Shown: piece after piece, positions 46,693-54,947 of the stretch | How positions within the stretch are numbered: position 1 is the stretch's first letter | How the letters are laid out: each line of letters starts with the position of its first letter | From: Methanobrevibacter sp. | GTDB taxonomy: Archaea > Methanobacteriota > Methanobacteria > Methanobacteriales > Methanobacteriaceae | DNA: 64,000 nt | Reading direction: 5' to 3' | Assembly (NCBI RefSeq): GCF_017468685.1 | Contig: NZ_JAFUHT010000054.1 | Location: forward strand, 16,944 to 80,943 | Notes under the pieces: generated by a model | Told to the model about the DNA's origin: nothing | The model's input: the letters and a program-made list of their open reading frames with translations, nothing else | Databases searched by the model: none | Translations under genes and position numbers: made by a program

Positions 46693-46731
46693 ATAAATAG
46701 TAATACTTTTTTTAAAAATAATACTATTTAT
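46693..46731 (-). terminator. hcgG terminator hairpin
   Basis: ATAAATAGTA (46693-46702) and TACTATTTAT (46722-46731) form a perfect 10-bp stem about 36 bases past the hcgG stop on the minus strand. The repeat includes an AGTAATACTT motif. Confidence 0.45.
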
Positions 46732-46766
46732 CAATTACTTTTTCTTAAAAAAATATTATTATATAT

Positions 46767-48263
46767 TCAAACTATTGTCAAAGCATTCGGAACCTTTTTC
46801 AAAATATTGTTTTTCACAGGAATCATGGTTGATGAAGCAATTGAGAAGTTTGCACTGTTTGCTGCAATCTTGTCATCTTTTTCAGCGATTATTGTTGCAT
46901 CCAATTCATTTTGAAGGTTGTCAACAGTGTTTTTCAATACCCATTCATCAACATCTGAAATGATGATTTCATCAACGTATCTGTCCAGTTCATTTGCAAT
47001 AACCCATGAAATGAATCTTCCACCATGCAATGAAACAGTATTTCCATCTGCAAGACCAACAATTTCATCTAGTGTATGTTTAAGTTCAATGTTTTGATAC
47101 ATTCTGGAGTGAACCAATGTGGCCCAGTGTGCATCGCCTATATGGTATGCTCCAATCTTTCTTGGATATATGTAGTCTGGTCCTGCAATCTTGACTGCAG
47201 TTGCTATTGCCAAAAGATCATGCTTTTTGGCAGGCAGTCCACGATTTGGGAATTCCTCATTGATGATTTGAATGATTCTTGGAAGTCCGAACTTTCCCCT
47301 TCTGGCACTTCCCGGTTCATATCCGCACATGTATCCATGATGGTTTTTTGGAAAACCTGTAATCACCATATTCAAACCTGATCTGAGGCCGGCTCTTACT
47401 TCATGTTCATATGCACCGTTGGTTGCAACTACTTTTCCTGGAGACAGTATTCTTGCAGCGGCAATTGTTTTTGCAAATGATTCTGTTGTGTTTTCACATC
47501 TGTTGAACGGACCTCCTTCAACTACAATGACATCTGCTCCGATTTCAATGGATTTTTCAAAACCTGTGATTACCTCATCATAACCGTCACCGACAAACAT
47601 GATGGATTCCAAGCCTCTGCCGTATTTTTTAGCCAAATTTGCAATGTCTTCAGCTTCTCTCAATGGTGCTGCATGACCGTCACCGGTCTGTTCTGAAGTA
47701 ACATTGACTGCAACGGAAGATGATAGCTTGATCCATTCTTCCTTATCGTCTTTTTCTTCAAGTTCCTTGTCAATCAGTCGTTCATGGATTCTTCCACGTG
47801 GACATTCCGTAAATGCAGGGCCTTTATTGTAGCATTCTCCTCCGCATCCGCTGATGTTTTTCGGAAGTCTCATTGCACCGTTTTCACCAAAGTGATCAAG
47901 GTCAAGTGGAACATCAACAATTTCATGAACCTTCTGCATCACTTCAACGCCTCTCATGCCGAACTTTTCTGCAATGTCTGAAAAGGCATATGCACAGATG
48001 TGTATTGGTGCTCCGATTGTGTCTGCCAATCTGCAGTTACCAAGCAAGTCCATCAGTTCCAGATCTGATGCGCAGGTTCCTGCAACTACTTCTGTTAAAT
48101 CGCATCCTAACGGAAATCTCTTGAATTGCATTCCCAGTTTCATTGTCTCTTCCAATGTAAGTTCTGAAATTGCATCAACAACAGATGTCACGTCCTTGTC
48201 CATTTTTGATATTTCGATTGCCGCATCATCATCATGAACCGCATTTTTTATTAAATCATACAT
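46767..48263 (-). CDS. hcgG: FeGP cofactor biosynthesis protein HcgG (HmdC)
   Basis: A 498-residue HcgG/HmdC, one of seven Hmd co-occurring proteins needed to build the iron-guanylylpyridinol cofactor of [Fe]-hydrogenase; it acts in late steps that install the acyl/CO-bearing iron centre. Conserved features seen are ISGCGGECYNKGPAFTECPRG (probable Fe-S or iron ligands), VGDGYDEVITGFEKSIEIGAD and SLHGGRFISWVIANELDRY. GGAGAA precedes the ATG. It is transcribed divergently from hmd, and the 420-base space between them contains shared near-palindromic motifs, which suggests co-regulation. Confidence 0.93.
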   Translation of the reverse strand: MYDLIKNAVHDDDAAIEISKMDKDVTSVVDAISELTLEETMKLGMQFKRFPLGCDLTEVVAGTCASDLELMDLLGNCRLADTIGAPIHICAYAFSDIAEKFGMRGVEVMQKVHEIVDVPLDLDHFGENGAMRLPKNISGCGGECYNKGPAFTECPRGRIHERLIDKELEEKDDKEEWIKLSSSVAVNVTSEQTGDGHAAPLREAEDIANLAKKYGRGLESIMFVGDGYDEVITGFEKSIEIGADVIVVEGGPFNRCENTTESFAKTIAAARILSPGKVVATNGAYEHEVRAGLRSGLNMVITGFPKNHHGYMCGYEPGSARRGKFGLPRIIQIINEEFPNRGLPAKKHDLLAIATAVKIAGPDYIYPRKIGAYHIGDAHWATLVHSRMYQNIELKHTLDEIVGLADGNTVSLHGGRFISWVIANELDRYVDEIIISDVDEWVLKNTVDNLQNELDATIIAEKDDKIAANSANFSIASSTMIPVKNNILKKVPNALTIV

Positions 48264-48378
48264 GAAAAATTCTCCAATAATTATATTAGCTATTATATAA
48301 TCAGTTAAATCTGTAATAAATATGTTTCGATTTAGGTTTTCCTAAATCGACTTTTAATAACTTATATTGACTAATAAA

Positions 48379-48429
48379 AAGTATTACTTTATTGTAAAAT
48401 AATAAACAAAAAGTAATACGAGTATTACT
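48379..48429. promoter_or_regulatory. Twin near-palindromic sites between hcgG and hmd
   Basis: AAGTATTACTT (48379-48389) is an odd palindrome, and AGTAATAC-GA-GTATTACT (48412-48429) is a perfect 8+8 inverted repeat. Both lie in the divergent intergenic region, where one regulator could control both promoters. Related sites precede the flp-like operon. Confidence 0.6.
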
Positions 48430-48482
48430 AATAAATGGAAAATAATAGAATTGTTAATACAAAATAAAGCTTTGATGTAAAG

Positions 48483-48582
48483 ATTTAAATAGTATTATTA
48501 TTTAAATAATACATGTTACTACATGGATTAACTACCATAATTTTGTAAATCGAAAGCAATTTATCATTTTTCCATGTAGTAA
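48483..48582 (+). promoter_or_regulatory. hmd promoter and leader inverted repeat
   Basis: ATTTAAAT at 48483-48490 is the likely TATA element, so transcription would begin near 48513, leaving about 170 bases of leader. There, TTACTACATGGA (48516-48527) and TCCATGTAGTAA (48571-48582) form a perfect 12-bp stem enclosing 43 bases. The leader ends in AAAGGAGAC before the ATG. A regulatory leader is possible. Confidence 0.5.
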
Positions 48583-48685
48583 AACTTTTTTAAATAAATT
48601 TATTTAAAAATGGAGACCAAAAAAAATGATTCTTTCTAAACTAAAAGAGAGATTCGAACAAAATAATGGTAAAGGAGACAAAAAA

Positions 48686-49699
48686 ATGAAAGTAGCAATT
48701 TTAGGTGCAGGATGTTACAGAACACATGCAGCAAGTGGAATTACCAACTTCTCAAGAGCTGTAGAAGTTGCAGAAGCAACTGGAAAAGAAAACATTTCCA
48801 TGACTCATTCAACTATTGAAATGGGTGCAGAATTATTAGAATTAGCTGGAGTAGATGAAGTAGTTGTATCTGACCCAGTATTCGATGGAGAATTCACTGT
48901 TGTAGATGATTTTGATTACGCAGATGTAATCGCAGCTCATAAAGCAGGAAACCCTGAAGAAGTAATGCCTGCAATCAGAGAAAAAGTTGCAAAATTAGCT
49001 GAAACTGTACCAAAACCAGAAAAAGGTGCAATTCACTTCACTCACCCTGAAGACTTAGGTATGAAATGTATAAACGATGACCGTGAAGCTGTAGCTGACG
49101 CTGACTGGGTTATGACCTGGTTACCTGAAGGTGGTATGCAACCTGCTATCATCGAAAAATTCGCTGATGCTATTAAACCTGGTGCAATCGTAACTCATGC
49201 ATGTACCATTCCTACTACCGGATTAAACAAAATCTTCGAAGACTTAGGAACTGATGTTAACGTAGCTTCCTACCACCCAGGTGCTGTACCTGAAATGAAA
49301 GGACAAGTTTACATCGCTGAAGGTTTCGCAGACCAAGCTTCAATCGACACTTTAATGGACTTAGGTCAAAAAGCAAGAGGATCTGCATTCACATTACCTG
49401 CAAACATGGTCGGTCCTGTATGTGACATGTGTTCTGCAGTTACTGCTATTACCTACGCAGGTATCTTAGCTTACAGAGACACCGTTACACAAATCTTAGG
49501 TGCACCTGCTGGATTTGCACAAATGATGGCTAACGAAGCTTTAACCCAAGTAACCGCATTAATGCAAAACGAAGGTATCGACAAAATGGACGATGCTTTA
49601 AACCCTGCTGCATTATTAGGTACTGCTGACTCCATGAACTTCGGTTCCTTAGCAGAAATCGTACCTACTGTACTCGATTACTTAGGAAAAGACGAATAA
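48686..49699 (+). CDS. hmd: 5,10-methenyltetrahydromethanopterin hydrogenase ([Fe]-hydrogenase)
   Basis: A 337-residue Hmd. It reversibly reduces methenyl-H4MPT with H2 using the FeGP cofactor and no nickel or Fe-S cluster. The N-terminal Rossmann domain starts VAILGAGCYRTHAASG with the catalytic His14; the iron-ligand Cys is C173 in THACTIPTTG; the helical C-terminal dimerisation domain has VGPVCDMCSAVTAITYAG. It is the active form rather than HmdII because these residues are kept. AAAGGAGAC sets the start at 48686; the frame runs 20 codons further upstream. Codon use is highly optimised, suggesting strong expression. Confidence 0.98.
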   Translation: MKVAILGAGCYRTHAASGITNFSRAVEVAEATGKENISMTHSTIEMGAELLELAGVDEVVVSDPVFDGEFTVVDDFDYADVIAAHKAGNPEEVMPAIREKVAKLAETVPKPEKGAIHFTHPEDLGMKCINDDREAVADADWVMTWLPEGGMQPAIIEKFADAIKPGAIVTHACTIPTTGLNKIFEDLGTDVNVASYHPGAVPEMKGQVYIAEGFADQASIDTLMDLGQKARGSAFTLPANMVGPVCDMCSAVTAITYAGILAYRDTVTQILGAPAGFAQMMANEALTQVTALMQNEGIDKMDDALNPAALLGTADSMNFGSLAEIVPTVLDYLGKDE

Positions 49700-49707
49700 A
49701 CACAATA

Positions 49708-49750
49708 TAAGTTAGGATTGTTGATTCTTATCAACAATTCATTTAACTTA
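49708..49750 (+). terminator. hmd terminator hairpin
   Basis: ATTGTTGAT-TCTT-ATCAACAAT forms a 9-bp stem, extended by an outer TAAGTTA/TAACTTA pairing, followed by a T run. It ends the hmd transcript; hcgA then has its own TATA element (GTTATATAAG, near 49761-49770). Confidence 0.6.
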
Positions 49751-49834
49751 TTTTTTAATTGTTATATAAGTAGCCATTAAAAAATAAGTTAATTAATTAT
49801 TCAAAGAAAATAAAATTTATAGTAAGGTGTAAAA

Positions 49835-50833
49835 TTGATTGATAAAATTTTAGATAAAGCAAAACAAGGACAAGAATTAAGTGATGAGGAATTTTTAGAA
49901 TTGTTAAACATTGACAATGATGAAGATTTGGAAAAATTGTTCAAGATAGCTTGCGACATAAGAGACAGTCAATCAAAAGTAATCAAGTTAACATCTACAG
50001 TACACCTTACAAACAAATGCCAAATTCAGCCAAGATGTGAATATTGCGGATTTGCAGAAGAAACCTCTGAAAAAGGATACTATAATGCATTCTACAAATC
50101 CAATGAGGAAATATTGACTGCTGTCAAATCCATAGAAGAAGCACATATTCCAAGAGTAAGCTGTTCTGGAGGATACGGATACAAAGGAAAACAGGCAGTA
50201 AACGCATGCAGAATCGTAAAAGGACAGTCTGATTTGGAAATCCTTGTAAATGTTGGAGGAGACTTGACTGAAAAATCAGTGCAGGAACTGGCTGATCTTG
50301 GTGCAGATACAATCTGCTGCAACCTTGAAACAATAAATGAGGAAATATTCTATCAAAGAAAACCGGGAGATTCACTTGACCAGAGAATACTCACATGCAA
50401 AAGGGTAAGCGATGCCGGTGTGGGATTATCTTCAGGACTCCTTTTAGGCCTTGGTGAAAGCAAAGAAGATAGAATAAAACATTTAAGATACTTATCCAAT
50501 TTCAAAACACTTCAGGAAATTCCAATAATGGGATTCAATCCATATGAAGGAACACCAATGGAAAATCATCCTGCATTCCCACTTAAGGAACAATTGAAGA
50601 TGGTTGCAGTAACCAGAATAATGTATCCTGAAATAACAATTACAATGCCTACACCAACAGTTGGTCCCGAAAACGTAGAATTTTCACTAAAAGCAGGTGC
50701 AAACAATCTGGCTACAGTTATAGCTGACAATTATCCTCATGAAGTTAAAGGAGTTGGTTCTCCTGAATACGGTAATTATTCTGAGGTCGTCAATGTCATT
50801 CAAAAATTGGATTTGATACCTCAAACTATTTAA
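49835..50833 (+). CDS. hcgA: FeGP cofactor biosynthesis radical SAM protein HcgA
   Basis: A 332-residue BioB/HydE-like radical SAM enzyme. It has the unusual CX5CX2C cluster motif of HcgA (CQIQPRCEYC, from residue ~66) instead of CX3CX2C, then VSCSGGYGYKG and a TIM-barrel with GLLLGLGESKEDRI. It probably builds the pyridinol precursor of the FeGP cofactor. The start is TTG at 49835 with AAGGTG 6-7 bases upstream; no in-frame ATG fits. First gene of the hcgABCDEF operon. Confidence 0.94.
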   Translation: MIDKILDKAKQGQELSDEEFLELLNIDNDEDLEKLFKIACDIRDSQSKVIKLTSTVHLTNKCQIQPRCEYCGFAEETSEKGYYNAFYKSNEEILTAVKSIEEAHIPRVSCSGGYGYKGKQAVNACRIVKGQSDLEILVNVGGDLTEKSVQELADLGADTICCNLETINEEIFYQRKPGDSLDQRILTCKRVSDAGVGLSSGLLLGLGESKEDRIKHLRYLSNFKTLQEIPIMGFNPYEGTPMENHPAFPLKEQLKMVAVTRIMYPEITITMPTPTVGPENVEFSLKAGANNLATVIADNYPHEVKGVGSPEYGNYSEVVNVIQKLDLIPQTI

Positions 50834-50857
50834 TCTCTTTTTTTAATATATGATAAT

Positions 50858-51340
50858 ATGGCATTTGAAAAGATGATAAGGAATGCATTTGAGGAATCCG
50901 AAAACAATTGCAGGTTCGGAGACACTCCTGAAGAAATTGCAGAAATTCGCGATTACATTAAAAATGCTAGTAAGATTTGCATACCAAATAAGAATGGGAT
51001 AAAAGTTCAAGTTTTAAACAGAGTTTTAACTGAATACGGATTGCCTGAAGCTGAAATACTTCAAATCAACACAAACACTGCAGATACCAGCAGAATCCCA
51101 GCTCTTTCAAAGGCATACATTGCACTTGACCAAAGCGATGCAGATTTAATAATCGCCAGAGGCCGTTTAGGAATTCCGGGTTCAGGGTCTCTTCTCGTTT
51201 TCATAGACAATAAGGGCAGAATACTGACTGCAGGAATGTCACCATCACATGTGATTCATAAACAATCAATAGAAGAAGCGGTTTATAAGGAATCCTGCGA
51301 AGCCCTTGAAAAAATAGGTTTTAAAAAAATAGAAGGTTAA
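50858..51340 (+). CDS. hcgB: FeGP cofactor biosynthesis guanylyltransferase HcgB
   Basis: A 160-residue HcgB (DUF3236), which joins GMP from GTP to the pyridinol to give guanylylpyridinol. The conserved stretch LIIARGRLGIPGSGSLLVFIDN forms the nucleotide site, and AGMSPSHVIHKQSIEEAVY follows. It lies 24 bases after hcgA and 3 before hcgC, inside the operon. Size and order match the clusters of other Hmd methanogens. Confidence 0.94.
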   Translation: MAFEKMIRNAFEESENNCRFGDTPEEIAEIRDYIKNASKICIPNKNGIKVQVLNRVLTEYGLPEAEILQINTNTADTSRIPALSKAYIALDQSDADLIIARGRLGIPGSGSLLVFIDNKGRILTAGMSPSHVIHKQSIEEAVYKESCEALEKIGFKKIEG

Positions 51341-51343
51341 AAA

Positions 51344-52132
51344 ATGAATGTTGATACTGGAATAACCTCTGAAGTGTTTACAATAAAATCTGAAATAAAA
51401 TTGATTGATATTTTCAACAGTATAATTTCAAAAAAATCCGAAGCAGTCTTTGAATATATTGAAAGTCTGAACATTGACATTAACACAAGAATAATTGTTA
51501 TTGGGACTTATTTTACAGGTGTTGGAATCGTTAAAAGATTAAGCGAGAAATATAAAAACATATTGTTGATTGACATTTACCCTCATCTTGAAGAGCTGCT
51601 TTATACTGATTTGGGAGGGGATTTGAAAAACCGTGTTGAATTCTCATCAGACATTGATTTGATTTATTCCGGTGACATTGTTATTGATACAACCGGTTTT
51701 GGTGGAATAACTCCTGAGCAATCCTCAAAACTCAATGTGGATGCATTTGTCATAGAAGATCCCGTTGCTGAGGATAATGATGATTTATTAAAAAAGAAGA
51801 ATAATATTCATGAAAGGTTAGATGCAGTAAAATGCTTGAATAAGGCAATTATAAAAACCAAGGGAATAGATACAAAAACATCAGGGACAATGACTCTTAC
51901 AATTGGCATTCTGACAAATCTCCTGAACAGGTTTCTTGAAATGGAAGGGGTGCTTTATTGCGCATGTGAAATGGGATTTTTTGAAGAGGTCATATTCAAA
52001 CAAAAGGATATTGAAAAATTCATTCAACAGACTGACATCAATGCATTTAAGGTATCAACAATCAAACCATTCGATTTGGATGAGATAATTAAAGCAGAAA
52101 TCAGCAAAATAAACTCAGAAATGATTACATGA
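51344..52132 (+). CDS. hcgC: FeGP cofactor biosynthesis methyltransferase HcgC
   Basis: A 262-residue HcgC, a SAM-dependent methyltransferase that methylates C3 of the pyridinol. The Rossmann core shows IIVIGTYFTGVGIVKRLSEKY (dinucleotide-type loop), LLIDIYPHLEELL and VIDTTGFGGITPEQSSKL. C-terminal SGTMTLTIGILTNLLNRFLEM forms the dimer helix region. The gene overlaps hcgD by 4 bases, showing translational coupling. Confidence 0.93.
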   Translation: MNVDTGITSEVFTIKSEIKLIDIFNSIISKKSEAVFEYIESLNIDINTRIIVIGTYFTGVGIVKRLSEKYKNILLIDIYPHLEELLYTDLGGDLKNRVEFSSDIDLIYSGDIVIDTTGFGGITPEQSSKLNVDAFVIEDPVAEDNDDLLKKKNNIHERLDAVKCLNKAIIKTKGIDTKTSGTMTLTIGILTNLLNRFLEMEGVLYCACEMGFFEEVIFKQKDIEKFIQQTDINAFKVSTIKPFDLDEIIKAEISKINSEMIT

Positions 52133-52827
52133 AACTCAAAGAAATAATTGAATTTATAGACGAGAAAATCCCAAAATCATTAGCCTTAAAAAATGATGAA
52201 ATCGGTTTTAAAAAGGATTATGATTTAAATCAGGAAATCAGTTATATTAAAATTTACATGGATCTGTTTCCTGAATATGATGTAGAATTTGAAAATACAC
52301 TGATTATAACACATCATCCACCGTTATTTACTCCAAAAACTCCAACTTACACAATACATTCAAACTGGGACATTATAGATGGTGGAGCAAATGATGCATT
52401 AGCTGAAACTCTTGATTTGGAGGTCATTGATTATTTTGATGATTCAACAGGAATCGGGAGAATCTGCAAATCCAATCAAAGCTTTGGTGAAGTGAAAAAA
52501 ACAGTTCTTTCAAAATTCAGCAATGCTCGGATTGTAAACAAAGTGGATGATGATTATATTATAAGAAAAATCGGATTAATTTCAGGTTTCGGCCTTAAAA
52601 ATCCAGAATACATTAAACTGGCAAAAACTAAAAATTTGGATATTCTGATTTCCGGAGATTTGACCCAGGAATCTGCAGTCCTTGCTAAAAATCAGAAAAT
52701 AACATTGATTGACTTGAACCATCATGAAAGCGAAGTTCCGGGACTGTATGCTCTTGAAGATATCCTCAATGAACTTAACATAAATATTGAGATTATTGAT
52801 GAAAAACCGATTGAACAATTGAAGTGA
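52129..52827 (+). CDS. hcgD: FeGP cofactor biosynthesis protein HcgD (Nif3-like)
   Basis: A 232-residue Nif3/DUF34-like protein with a dinuclear iron site; proposed to deliver iron to the FeGP cofactor. The metal-binding His and acidic residues are visible: IITHHPPLFTP near residue 60, ISGDLTQESAV near 180 and DLNHHESEVPG near 200. It overlaps hcgC by 4 bases and is followed 4 bases later by hcgE. Confidence 0.92.
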   Translation: MKLKEIIEFIDEKIPKSLALKNDEIGFKKDYDLNQEISYIKIYMDLFPEYDVEFENTLIITHHPPLFTPKTPTYTIHSNWDIIDGGANDALAETLDLEVIDYFDDSTGIGRICKSNQSFGEVKKTVLSKFSNARIVNKVDDDYIIRKIGLISGFGLKNPEYIKLAKTKNLDILISGDLTQESAVLAKNQKITLIDLNHHESEVPGLYALEDILNELNINIEIIDEKPIEQLK

Positions 52828-52831
52828 CAAT

Positions 52832-53497
52832 ATGAAAGATGAAATTCAAAAAATGGAAGATGGACGAGTTCCTAAAGGAAGAATTGACCTCATAGGATGT
52901 GGAAGATTAGGTTTGAGAATTGCAATAAACCTGATGCAGGTTCATAGGGGCGGACCTAAAACAATAGGTGCATTCGACGGTCAAAAGATTAGTGGTGGAG
53001 ATGTAATATTCACACTTTATGGTGCTGAAATAGGACAATGCAAACCTGATTTTATAAAACAGTTATGCACTCATGATGAGGAATTCAGAAATATCATAAG
53101 CTATCCGGAATACATTGATGATGATAACATCGATTTGATTGAAGGTGATGTGGTAATCATAGTCATTGCCGGAGGAAATACAATCCCGACTGCAGCAAAA
53201 ATAATAAAACATGCTCATGAAAGAGGAGCAAAAACAATCGGAACAGCAGGAATATTCGGATTTGGAGATGAAAATATCGAAATCAAAGACATCTCAGAGT
53301 ATGATGATTCAAATCCTGCCGTTGAAGAGCTAAGAAAAGAAGGAATATTGGACAATCATTTGGTTCTAACAACCAATAAACTGATTAGAGATAATGAGCC
53401 AGTAACACCATATACTTTAGATGAGGTTGCAAAAATCATTACAATGAATGCATTAAAATTATTGAGAGATCAGAATGATAAAAATAGCAACAGCTGA
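52832..53497 (+). CDS. hcgE: FeGP cofactor biosynthesis adenylyltransferase HcgE
   Basis: A 221-residue ThiF/E1-like protein that activates the guanylylpyridinol carboxyl with ATP. The nucleotide-binding strand is RIDLIGCGRLGLRIAIN, with GAFDGQKISGGDVIF and VIIVIAGGNTIPTAAK following; KTIGTAGIFGFGDENIE is a signature of the family. The 3' end overlaps hcgF by 23 bases. A close paralogue lies inverted at 43707-44372. Confidence 0.94.
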   Translation: MKDEIQKMEDGRVPKGRIDLIGCGRLGLRIAINLMQVHRGGPKTIGAFDGQKISGGDVIFTLYGAEIGQCKPDFIKQLCTHDEEFRNIISYPEYIDDDNIDLIEGDVVIIVIAGGNTIPTAAKIIKHAHERGAKTIGTAGIFGFGDENIEIKDISEYDDSNPAVEELRKEGILDNHLVLTTNKLIRDNEPVTPYTLDEVAKIITMNALKLLRDQNDKNSNS

Positions 53498-54035
53498 ATG
53501 TTTCACCCATGGAAAAATTGGAAGGGAGCTGCATGCGCTAGCTCAGAGCTATGAAGGTAGTTTCGGATGTGAATATGTAAAAGATCCGTCTTTTTATGGT
53601 GATTTTGACTATAATGAGCTTAGCGTGACCTGCAGTTTATTCATTCCAACAATTGAAGCTGTTGAGAAAATATTAAAAGTTGAAAAGCCTCCAAAGCCTG
53701 AAAAACTAATCAAGGGCATTAAAGTCTATGATGAAATGGGGGATAAAACTGTAAGTAAAATCATGGCTCAGGCTGTTAAGGATTTAAGTGATTGTGACAT
53801 TGCAGTTGGAACCACTGCAGGCATAGGGCGTGGTGGAATAAGTATTATAACTGATAAATATGAAATCACTACCACTACTGATGTTTTTGCAGACTTACGA
53901 GAGAATAATAGTGATATTTTGTTTGAAAGGTCTGAAAAAGGGATTCGAAAAACATTGGAGATAATTCTCCTGCTTTTAAATAACAAAATTGATAAAATCG
54001 AATCATTGGAAAATGTTGAAATCATCAAAGAATAA
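53475..54035 (+). CDS. hcgF: FeGP cofactor biosynthesis protein HcgF
   Basis: A 186-residue HcgF (UPF0254). Cys9 in TAECFTHGKIG is the residue known to form a thioester with the activated guanylylpyridinol, preparing the acyl ligand. FDYNELSVTCSLFIPT and VGTTAGIGRGGISIITDKYEI are further conserved parts. It is the last gene of the hcgABCDEF operon and overlaps hcgE by 23 bases. A decayed copy lies at 43472-43720. Confidence 0.94.
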   Translation: MIKIATAECFTHGKIGRELHALAQSYEGSFGCEYVKDPSFYGDFDYNELSVTCSLFIPTIEAVEKILKVEKPPKPEKLIKGIKVYDEMGDKTVSKIMAQAVKDLSDCDIAVGTTAGIGRGGISIITDKYEITTTTDVFADLRENNSDILFERSEKGIRKTLEIILLLLNNKIDKIESLENVEIIKE

Positions 54036-54040
54036 TGCAC

Positions 54041-54450
54041 ATAATTATTTTAATATTTTGTATTGCTTTTAGTTCTTTTATTTCAACATTTGTAATACTT
54101 TTTTTAAATTTTATATGTTTTTAAGTAGTAATAATTTATTAAAAAGTATTAACTTTTAATTCTAATTTTAAAAACTTAATTTAACTTAAATAATTCATTT
54201 TTTAACTAAAAATTCAATATAACTTCTTATTTTAATCTTTTAATTAAATAAAATTTTTAAAAATACTTATATTAAATTTAGATAGTGATTAGTTAAAATT
54301 ACTTTTTTTAAAGAAGTATTACTTCTTTAAATCCAAGCAATCTGAATTTGAATAAGTTAATTTAGGGAATATATTTTTTGCTGTTAAAAAATTTAACTTC
54401 TTAAAATTATTTATTTGTTAATTAAAGACTTTAAATCAAAAGTAATACTT
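54041..54450 (+). promoter_or_regulatory. AT-rich region with repeated AAGTANTACTT-type sites
   Basis: No gene. It contains GTAATACTT (54092-54100), a perfect 23-base odd palindrome at 54308-54330 (arm TTAAAGAAGTA, central T) and AAGTAATACTT (54440-54450) just before the promoter. The arrangement suggests several operator sites upstream of the flp-like operon. Confidence 0.55.
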
Positions 54451-54477
54451 TAATAAAGTATATATGGTTATTACTAC
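54441..54477 (+). promoter_or_regulatory. Promoter of the flp-like operon
   Basis: An AGTAATACTT site is followed by the TATA-like AAGTATATATGG (about 54456-54466) and GTTATTACTAC. Transcription should begin near 54490. A copy with 34 of 37 identical bases lies inverted at 46388-46424, and the hmd promoter has a related TTACTAC block. Confidence 0.6.
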
Positions 54478-54563
54478 CATCTATAAGATAGATTATTTGA
54501 TTAAATCATTTAATTGAGTAATTTTAATAAAAATTATTAACATTATAGTTAAGGAGTAGAATA

Positions 54564-54929
54564 ATGAAAATATATATGCACAAAATCGGAATGATTAGAC
54601 AGGACATGAACCCTAAAAATTCTACATTGAATTTGGATATTGACTGGACAATTGACTACCTTCACAAAGATCCAAAAAATATCGATTTTAATATATTAAT
54701 TAAATCATTGAAAAGCTTTGATTTTAATGTTAAAATTGAAGGCATTCTTGAATTGAATTCCAATGAAGAATTTAATCAGGAGGAAGTTTCTCAAATAATC
54801 TTTCAAAAGGCATGCAGTGTTTTCATGGATATGATTTCCATAACTCGCCAATCAACTCATATTTTATCAAATTGCGAGGAATCATTCGGGCTTGACAGTG
54901 CCCCTATTCAAAGTACTCTTTTTAACTAA
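54564..54929 (+). CDS. Hypothetical protein, first gene of the flp-like operon
   Basis: A 121-residue soluble protein with KIYMHKIGMIRQDMNPKN at the N-terminus, an FNVKIEGILELNSNEEF strand pair and a helical part with QKACSVFMDMISITRQSTHI. The strand-helix pattern is vaguely SecB-like, but I cannot assign a family; it may correspond to one of the small Flp proteins. AAGGAGTAG precedes the start. It lies 18 bases before the FdhA-like gene, so it is part of the operon and may help to assemble the complex. Confidence 0.65.
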   Translation: MKIYMHKIGMIRQDMNPKNSTLNLDIDWTIDYLHKDPKNIDFNILIKSLKSFDFNVKIEGILELNSNEEFNQEEVSQIIFQKACSVFMDMISITRQSTHILSNCEESFGLDSAPIQSTLFN

Positions 54930-54947
54930 AAATTTTGGAGATGTAAC

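Noticed and set aside
46775..48237. Several plus-strand ORFs of 62-101 residues antisense to hcgG
   Set aside because: They mirror the coding frame of a well-conserved protein and have no ribosome sites or family features.
48626..48685. 20-residue N-terminal extension of Hmd
   Set aside because: Known Hmd proteins start at MKVAILGAG, and AAAGGAGAC at ~48671 supports the ATG at 48686; no conserved residues are in the extension.
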